Assembly (NCBI RefSeq): GCF_019649055.1
Contig: NW_026570432.1
Location: 126,001-136,921, forward strand
Origin: Paramacrobiotus metropolitanus
Taxonomy: Eukaryota > Tardigrada > Eutardigrada > Parachela > Macrobiotidae
DNA: 10,921 nucleotides
Direction: 5' to 3'
How positions within the stretch are numbered: position 1 is the stretch's first letter; the number at the start of each line of letters is the position of its first letter. A program made the position numbers and the translations under genes. Shown here in pieces: positions 6,156-10,921 of this stretch. The notes under the pieces are model-generated. The model was not told where the DNA came from and did not search any database. It worked only from the letters and a program-made list of their open reading frames with translations.

Positions 6156-8633
6156 ATGACCACGTATACCGACGACTTGGATACGGAGGTACGCTGTCTC
6201 CAGGAGGAAACGAAACACTTGGAACAATCCAGGACGGAGCCTCCATCCTACAGGACTTCGATGGCAACGGATTTCCACTTTGAACCGTCGCAAACAGTCC
6301 GAGATATCCTGTGGGACATTAAACCCAAAGAGGAGAAGAAGGAACAGAACTTCTTCGTGGGCGTGGTGACAACTAACCCGCTCATCGGAACTCCTCCGCA
6401 GCAACAGCCTCTGCCCCACCGTCCAGAACCGGAACGGAATACGTCGACTGCGGCACCACATGTGCCAACGTCAAACGTGCCGACAACGACGACGGCCACG
6501 TCAGGTACCTACACTAGTACCACGTATGCAACACACACATCGATGCATGCGCCAGCGCCCACCACGTCCCACCCGAATGGACCAGCGCCTAATCAATGGG
6601 GCGCAGGACGGCGACTAGGAGAGCGAACAAGCTCACATCCCAACATGGACGACTTCGGCCGCTTGACGATAAGCGACTCGGACTATCGCCGTGAACGAGC
6701 TAGGTCATATAATAACGACCTACCTCCAGGAGGACGAAGCGGACAACCGAATCCGGAACGCCCTCCCGCCGATTACCCACAAGACTCGCAGAACGTGCCT
6801 CGGTTCCGACCAACAGAAGGTCGGGCACCACCGAGAAGGCCGTTCAGAAGTCAGCATGGAAGGGTGAACGACCTTCCACCGGGATTCTACCAACAGCCAC
6901 AACGGCCCCCACGAGTACCAGCTCCTCAGCCGGAACCGTACCCGGCTGGATATTCAGACCAACAAGGTCGAGGATATCCACAACAACAGAATTATGGATA
7001 TCCGGAGCAACAAAACCAGTATTACCCAGACCAACAAGGTCGGGGATACCATGCGGAACAAGGTTGGGAAGCAAACCCTCCCCCACCACCCTATGCCGGG
7101 GACGCCCAACAAGCGGCTAACCGGGCATTCCAGGAAACAATGATACGTGTATGTGCCCGCGGACGCACACAGAAGCTACCGGAATTCGATGGGGACCATA
7201 ACAAACTTGAAGGATGGTTAAAACAAATCCGTCGATTCTACGCGGAAGCACAGGAATGGCATGAATCGGACCACACGTTCATGACCGACCTCATCTCACG
7301 ACTCGAAGGCCAAGCCGCCCAATGGCACCGGGACACAGCCGGAGCCGAACCCGACGGAGGATGGCCAGTCAACGTGTGGTTGACTAAATTCGAAGAGCGG
7401 TTCGGAGACAAGAACAAGGAAATTAACGCCGTAACCGCCATGGCTAAACGAAAGTACCGTTTCGGACAAGAGACACCGGAACAGTACTATGACGCCATGA
7501 TGAATATCAAGTCCCGATGTGACACCATCACGGACCAGATGGCACTTTTCCATCTGAAGGACAACATTCACGAACCCAAGCTACGAGAAGCCTTGGAGAT
7601 TCGTATGCCGGCGACTCCGGTAGAACTGCGAGACTACATACGTCAGTTCGTAAACGGAAAGGAGATGTACGATGTGGTGAAGGGATCACGGGATACAGAC
7701 TATGCACGGGTCCGAGCAACAACGCCGACACCAGCTCCTTTACCGCAGGCACCAGTACAAACAGTGTACCAGCCGTACATGATGCCGGGATATCAAAGCC
7801 CATCGGCAACATACGTGCAACCGACCACACCGATAACGCCACCAGCGCAAATGATGCCGGTCCAGCAACCGACCTGGGCAGGAGTGGCAGCTGTCAACTT
7901 GGCAGCACCCCAACCAGCAGCCGGAGCCCCAGTTAACAACTACGGAGGCCAAAGTCCTGGCTCTGGAGGCAACCAGAACAACGGAAGTTCTGGATACAAC
8001 CAAAACCCAAACCAGGGATACTCCGCATACGGTCAGAGTCCGACACAAGGATTCGGCGGCGGAGGCTACGGTCGCGGAAAAGGACGTGGCGGCGGAAATC
8101 GCGGCCGCGGTAACTTTAACCGCGGCGGAGGCGGAAACCAACAGGGTAACCGACCTTCCCAAGCACAACAGAGTGCTCGGCAGTTTACGACTTATGCGGA
8201 TAAGATGGAACAACTGTTCCTCCAGTGGACGCTAGCGGACAGCTTTACTTGCCACTTCTGCAAGTTCGGGAACCATCCCCAGGCACGCTGCGCGTTCATC
8301 GGCACTCGGGTGCAGGACAACCCGAATCGCCGCTGGTACGAGGATTGGCATACGCGATACCTGACGGGAGGACCGTTGGGTTCGGCCAACCCGAATTCGG
8401 CACAGATCGTGCCACCCCCGCGCCAACGCCAACAAGGAGGAGGCTCGGGCGGTGCTGGTAACGGAAACCAGCAGGCCGGCTCAGGAAATGGGTCGGGCGG
8501 AAACCGCGGGAATAGTGGTGGAGGTCAACAGGGATCTCCGGAACAGCGGCAAATGCTACCGCCACATCAGCCCTTTGGCTCGCCGTCACCCAACAATGGG
8601 CCGGCTCGGGGGAACTCCTCGGGAAACGCCTAA
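6156..8633 (+). CDS. gag: Gag C-terminal part: capsid and nucleocapsid
   Basis: An 825-residue frame, in the same register as the upstream gag frame and open from 6078. In order: the tail of a coiled coil (1-27); a PPSY motif (29-32); a long Pro/Gln-rich disordered region with YPxQQ repeats (about 262-302); a PPPY motif (310-313); a capsid-like helical region (about 330-510) with PEFDG at 342-346 and a major-homology-like FGQETPEQYYD from 436; a Gly/Asn/Gln linker; an RGG-rich stretch (632-662); a CCHC knuckle C-x2-C-x4-H-x4-C (699-712); and a Gly-rich tail. Capsid, basic RGG and knuckle together indicate particle formation and RNA binding. PPxY motifs upstream of capsid are retroviral late domains, recruiting Nedd4-type ligases for budding. 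The 3' end carries the frameshift signal into the protease frame. The ATG may be used directly if upstream readthrough does not occur. Confidence 0.85.
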   Translation: MTTYTDDLDTEVRCLQEETKHLEQSRTEPPSYRTSMATDFHFEPSQTVRDILWDIKPKEEKKEQNFFVGVVTTNPLIGTPPQQQPLPHRPEPERNTSTAAPHVPTSNVPTTTTATSGTYTSTTYATHTSMHAPAPTTSHPNGPAPNQWGAGRRLGERTSSHPNMDDFGRLTISDSDYRRERARSYNNDLPPGGRSGQPNPERPPADYPQDSQNVPRFRPTEGRAPPRRPFRSQHGRVNDLPPGFYQQPQRPPRVPAPQPEPYPAGYSDQQGRGYPQQQNYGYPEQQNQYYPDQQGRGYHAEQGWEANPPPPPYAGDAQQAANRAFQETMIRVCARGRTQKLPEFDGDHNKLEGWLKQIRRFYAEAQEWHESDHTFMTDLISRLEGQAAQWHRDTAGAEPDGGWPVNVWLTKFEERFGDKNKEINAVTAMAKRKYRFGQETPEQYYDAMMNIKSRCDTITDQMALFHLKDNIHEPKLREALEIRMPATPVELRDYIRQFVNGKEMYDVVKGSRDTDYARVRATTPTPAPLPQAPVQTVYQPYMMPGYQSPSATYVQPTTPITPPAQMMPVQQPTWAGVAAVNLAAPQPAAGAPVNNYGGQSPGSGGNQNNGSSGYNQNPNQGYSAYGQSPTQGFGGGGYGRGKGRGGGNRGRGNFNRGGGGNQQGNRPSQAQQSARQFTTYADKMEQLFLQWTLADSFTCHFCKFGNHPQARCAFIGTRVQDNPNRRWYEDWHTRYLTGGPLGSANPNSAQIVPPPRQRQQGGGSGGAGNGNQQAGSGNGSGGNRGNSGGGQQGSPEQRQMLPPHQPFGSPSPNNGPARGNSSGNA

Positions 8634-8687
8634 GGTCGATGAGCCCCGGTGACTCATTCGACCTGCGACATCCCACCGAACCACCGG
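8621..8687 (+). promoter_or_regulatory. Gag-to-protease -1 frameshift signal with pseudoknot
   Basis: The heptamer GGGAAAC (8621-8627) lies in the correct phase for gag (xxG GGA AAC) and two codons before its TAA (8631-8633). After a 5-nt spacer, 8633-8643 pairs with 8653-8664: 11 base pairs with one bulged T. Loop bases CCGGTG (8646-8651) are complementary to CACCGG (8682-8687), giving a 6-bp second stem with loops of 2, 1 and 17 nt: an H-type pseudoknot. A -1 slip places ribosomes in the frame that is open from 8516 and runs through the protease to 10648. GGGAAAC with a pseudoknot is a known retroviral gag-pro arrangement. An alternative second stem, CACCG at 8674-8678, is also possible. 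Confidence 0.85.
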
Positions 8688-10648
8688 ACAAGGATAACCC
8701 TACTAACCAACCTCACTTTAACCGGAAAGAATCACCTGTACCCACAACAGAAGGGGAAGTCATCCAACGGATGGATGCCTTGGTCAGACAACTAGGTCTG
8801 GACCATAACAGCACGGAAGAAGAATTCGTCAACGCATTGATGGCTCCAACAGATGAAGCCACAACGGCCAGAACAATGGCAGAACGACTCGGAATTTTTG
8901 TCAACAATCGCAAAATTGAAATCCGGACCGGAACGCAACGAATGCCCGACTTAACCGACCCAGCGCATCAACTTGGCGTTGGAACGTCGGAGGCCGGAAC
9001 GCAGGGATCGCCCGGAACGGCCGACCCAATACCTCAACTTGGCATTGGTACGTCGGAGGTCGGAACGCAAGAAATGCCCGACCTACGTAGCACAAACAAC
9101 GTGACTACGCCGCCCGCCACAGAAAGTGACGCAGGACGGACCGGCCACGGAAGTTGGACTGGACTGCCGGTGAGAAGAAACTCAACCGAGCAGCCCAGAC
9201 AAGGGCCAAGACGCGGAGGACCGGGACGCCGATTCACGCAAAGGGGCAACAGAAACTACCCCCAAGTATCATCCGCACGCGCAACGGAACGATACGCTGC
9301 GACAATGGCAGCAATCGACATCACCGAAGAATCGGAAGGAGAAGTCGAAACATGGGAAACATTCCCTCTGGAAGCACAGGCACCCGCTCACTGGCTGCAG
9401 CAGGAGTCGGACCTCTCCCAACAACAACAACAGCCGGCAAGAACAGTAGCCGGATCTCGAACGTTCGTCAACCTCGACTACATGTGGTCGCAAGTGAGGC
9501 CAACAGAAACCTCGATAGAAGAACGGATACGAGAACAAACACGACGGTTCGAAACTTCCACCGACGTGCTGGAGGACGGAGTAGCTAACCGACATCAGGC
9601 ACATCAAGTGGTCGCAACCGAAGTGGAACCAATCCAAGGTACGCTGACGCCAACAGAAGGCGGATCAGTCCCCTTAATTCCCGTCACACCGACTGTACGG
9701 GAAGTGACCTTCGAAAAAGGGACTCACAAGAAACCGAAGACGGTCAGAGCCTGGACACACGAAATCCGGATCGGACCGACGCCCACAATGGCGATGCTCG
9801 ACACAGGAGCAGAGACTTCGCTGATCGAACAACGATTTGCGAACAAAACGACCTGCCAATGCAACCCTGGCCATTACACTCGGATACTTGGCGTAGGCGG
9901 ACAAGTTGCCTTCACCGTAACTCCACTGCTGCACCGTACCGGTAACGCTGCAGGATTTACGAGCCATCATACATTCCACGTTCAACCGAACAACGCGGAT
10001 ATCCCAGTGTTACTTGGATGTGATTACCTTCATTCCAAGTTCACCTTCGTGTTAACGCCCATTCCTAATCCGGAACGACCTGGAGGAATGACGGTAGTGC
10101 AGTCTATCCCGATACCAGAGGCATCGGGCACGGTAATAACTGAAGCGAGGATAAGTCGGCTTGATCACCCGTCAAACCCCCCGCCCAACATTTGCCGTGA
10201 CTGCCGGGATACTAACCGGACTCTGATCGAGGAAATGCAACTGCACAACGCCATTGAAGCGTACGAAGAAAAGATACGGACTGGAAAACTACGTCCGAAG
10301 AAACGTATACTGAAGACGGTAGTAAAGTCTATCCCGATACCAGAGGCATCCGCAACGGAAGCGGATGCCATCTTAGAAGTCCAACAAAAGTACCGGACCT
10401 GGTTTACGGGAATACAACACTTTCTCGACCGACGGACGTTGGAGATGATGGCCACTCTCCAACAGAACGGAGCGGTGACTACGGACCAGATACAGGAAGC
10501 ACAACGGACATGCGAACTGTATTGGCTCGCCGAAGACATCGACGATGAAGCTTGGGAATGGGAAGACGAACGAGTCCCAATCCATCGGCAGTACATGGAA
10601 TACGGACTTCCAGTACCACGCCCTCTGAGATACCCTGCCAAGAACTAG
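8639..10648 (+). CDS. pro: Retroelement aspartic protease polyprotein
   Basis: This frame lies -1 relative to gag, is open from 8516, and is probably entered by frameshifting at 8627; the ATG at 8639 gives 669 residues and lies inside the frameshift stem. The first 380 residues are polar and repetitive, with a 22-residue tandem repeat (98-150) and no recognised domain. The protease follows: catalytic DTGA at 388-391, a flap-like ILGVGG, and LLGCDYL at 458-464, the usual C-terminal motif. Length of the core, about 100 residues, fits retropepsins, which work as dimers to cleave the polyprotein. SIPIPEAS occurs twice (489-496 and 564-571), flanking a segment with CRDC at 519-522. The frame ends at TAG 10646 with no reverse transcriptase seen, so pol must lie further on. 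The long N-terminal extension is unusual. Confidence 0.85.
   Translation: MSPGDSFDLRHPTEPPDKDNPTNQPHFNRKESPVPTTEGEVIQRMDALVRQLGLDHNSTEEEFVNALMAPTDEATTARTMAERLGIFVNNRKIEIRTGTQRMPDLTDPAHQLGVGTSEAGTQGSPGTADPIPQLGIGTSEVGTQEMPDLRSTNNVTTPPATESDAGRTGHGSWTGLPVRRNSTEQPRQGPRRGGPGRRFTQRGNRNYPQVSSARATERYAATMAAIDITEESEGEVETWETFPLEAQAPAHWLQQESDLSQQQQQPARTVAGSRTFVNLDYMWSQVRPTETSIEERIREQTRRFETSTDVLEDGVANRHQAHQVVATEVEPIQGTLTPTEGGSVPLIPVTPTVREVTFEKGTHKKPKTVRAWTHEIRIGPTPTMAMLDTGAETSLIEQRFANKTTCQCNPGHYTRILGVGGQVAFTVTPLLHRTGNAAGFTSHHTFHVQPNNADIPVLLGCDYLHSKFTFVLTPIPNPERPGGMTVVQSIPIPEASGTVITEARISRLDHPSNPPPNICRDCRDTNRTLIEEMQLHNAIEAYEEKIRTGKLRPKKRILKTVVKSIPIPEASATEADAILEVQQKYRTWFTGIQHFLDRRTLEMMATLQQNGAVTTDQIQEAQRTCELYWLAEDIDDEAWEWEDERVPIHRQYMEYGLPVPRPLRYPAKN
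8930..9085 (+). repeat. 66-bp in-frame tandem repeat, about 2.4 copies
   Basis: Units start at 8930, 8996 and 9062, each beginning GGAACGCA. They encode GTQ...QLG(V/I)GTSE(A/V) units of 22 residues, with the third copy partial (GTQEMPDL). The repeat length is a multiple of three, so the frame is kept. It lies in the unrecognised N-terminal region before the protease. Confidence 0.75.
10091..10352 (+). repeat. Near-identical 35-bp direct repeats flanking a CxxC segment
   Basis: The segment starting at 10091 recurs at 10316 with only a few changes near its start and end; both encode TVVxSIPIPEAS in the protease frame. The offset is 225 bases, exactly 75 codons. The repeated peptide lies just after the protease core. 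The stretch between contains CRDC and a helical, Glu/Lys-rich run. Confidence 0.75.
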
Positions 10649-10833
10649 GCGGAGCACTCTTCAGTTACATGCGACAAGTACAGTTGTACGGAGAATCGAC
10701 TACAACTGCGTTTTGGAAACGGTACGGCGAGGACACTCCAATAACAAGGATGATCCCCGACCCGTTACCGCCAATCACGGAACACTTTCCGAAGGAAGTC
10801 AAATTCGTTAACGACCTGGAAGAAGCCAACTGA
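10549..10833 (+). CDS. Short coding-like frame after the protease, -1 register
   Basis: Open from 10549 to TGA 10831-10833 and overlapping the end of the protease frame by 100 bases, this frame lies a further -1 from it. After 10648 it has the element's codon style and a balanced composition (for example GGALFSYMRQVQLYGEST, then PDPLPPITEHFPKEVKF), whereas the protease frame beyond its stop does not look coding. No domain is recognised. It could be the start of pol reached by a second frameshift, the result of an indel in this copy, or a separate small ORF. I found no canonical slippery heptamer in the overlap. An ATG at 10558 lies within it. Confidence 0.45.
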   Translation, partial: SLGMGRRTSPNPSAVHGIRTSSTTPSEIPCQELGGALFSYMRQVQLYGESTTTAFWKRYGEDTPITRMIPDPLPPITEHFPKEVKFVNDLEEAN

Positions 10834-10921
10834 GCACACGCAAATTGGCGAAACTGACTGACCTGGATCGCTGCATCATTTGCAACGATAACATTGATGG
10901 AGTCGTCCGGACGCTGAAGAC
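10812..10921 (+). CDS. Start of another coding-like frame, cut by window end
   Basis: A third register, again -1 from the previous one, is open from 10812 to the window edge and overlaps the preceding frame's TGA. After 10830 it reads LSTRKLAKLTDLDRCIICND, with a CxxC pair, and its codon use resembles the rest of the element. There is no ATG before the edge. It may be the beginning of the polymerase frame, or a continuation displaced by a mutation. No function can be assigned from this fragment. Confidence 0.35.

Larger units (their letters stand above)
2111..10921 (+). mobile_element. Ty3/Gypsy-like LTR retroelement, 3' part outside window
   Basis: The order is LTR-like sequence, long leader, Gag (capsid plus CCHC knuckle), then an aspartic protease in the -1 frame, all on the plus strand. 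That is the retroelement order. Capsid residues such as PEFDG...LEGWL and the region around RFGQETPEQYYD match the general pattern of Ty3/Gypsy and retroviral Gag. The DTGA and LLGCDYL motifs fit the same group. The element is at least 8.8 kb without reverse transcriptase, so a full copy would probably exceed 12 kb. The copy may be partly decayed: it has an in-frame stop at 6075 and register changes after 10648 and 10833. BEL/Pao affiliation cannot be excluded without the polymerase domain. Confidence 0.85.

Noticed and set aside
7740-8213. 157-residue minus-strand frame
   Set aside because: Shadow of the low-complexity gag region on the opposite strand; Cys/Ser/Val-rich composition and no motif.
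8452-8652. 66-residue plus-strand frame across the gag/protease junction
   Set aside because: It is neither the gag nor the protease register, and the frameshift signal explains the junction without it.
10165-10641. 158-residue minus-strand frame
   Set aside because: Antisense of the protease-frame tail; composition is skewed to Ser and Cys and no domain is seen.
10640-10650. Possible slippery site at GCCAAGAACTAG
   Set aside because: It does not fit X XXY YYZ in the protease frame, and re-pairing after a -1 slip would be poor.

Overview
The window looks like animal genomic DNA: an AT-rich, largely non-coding flank (about 1-2110) followed by the 5' two thirds of a long LTR retroelement that runs off the right edge. 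The composition shift near 2111, the TG...CA boundaries with a polyadenylation signal, the Gag capsid and CCHC zinc-knuckle region, and a DTGA aspartic protease all point to a Ty3/Gypsy-like (retrovirus-like) element. The species cannot be named from the sequence. The flank carries one plausible exon of a secreted host protein, so the element may sit in a host gene.

Layout: host-like flank 1-2110; putative 5' LTR 2111-2561; a very long leader 2562-3824 with a candidate primer-binding site, CRE/CCAAT/AP-1 type motifs and hairpins; gag N-terminal part 3825-6077 (disordered, PT/EVG repeats, long coiled coil); an in-frame TAA at 6075-6077; gag C-terminal part to 8633 (PPxY motifs, proline/glutamine-rich region, capsid, RGG region, CCHC knuckle); protease frame 8639-10648 in the -1 register; then two more short coding-looking stretches, each another -1 register on, to the window end. 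Reverse transcriptase, RNase H, integrase, any env and the 3' LTR would lie beyond the window.

The most interesting feature is a chain of recoding points. At 8621-8627 there is a correctly phased GGGAAAC slippery heptamer, followed after 5 nt by an 11-bp stem and a possible H-type pseudoknot (8633-8687). It is placed exactly to move ribosomes from gag into the protease frame. Upstream, the capsid part of Gag is separated from a 750-residue coiled-coil part by one in-frame TAA, with two hairpins directly downstream of it. Together these would make an unusually large Gag (about 1,600 codons) delivered in layers. The PT/EVG peptide repeats are encoded by CCGAC/GTCGG self-complementary DNA, a motif also present in the leader, which hints at selection at RNA level. 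Whether the internal stop and the two later register changes are programmed or simple decay cannot be decided from one copy.
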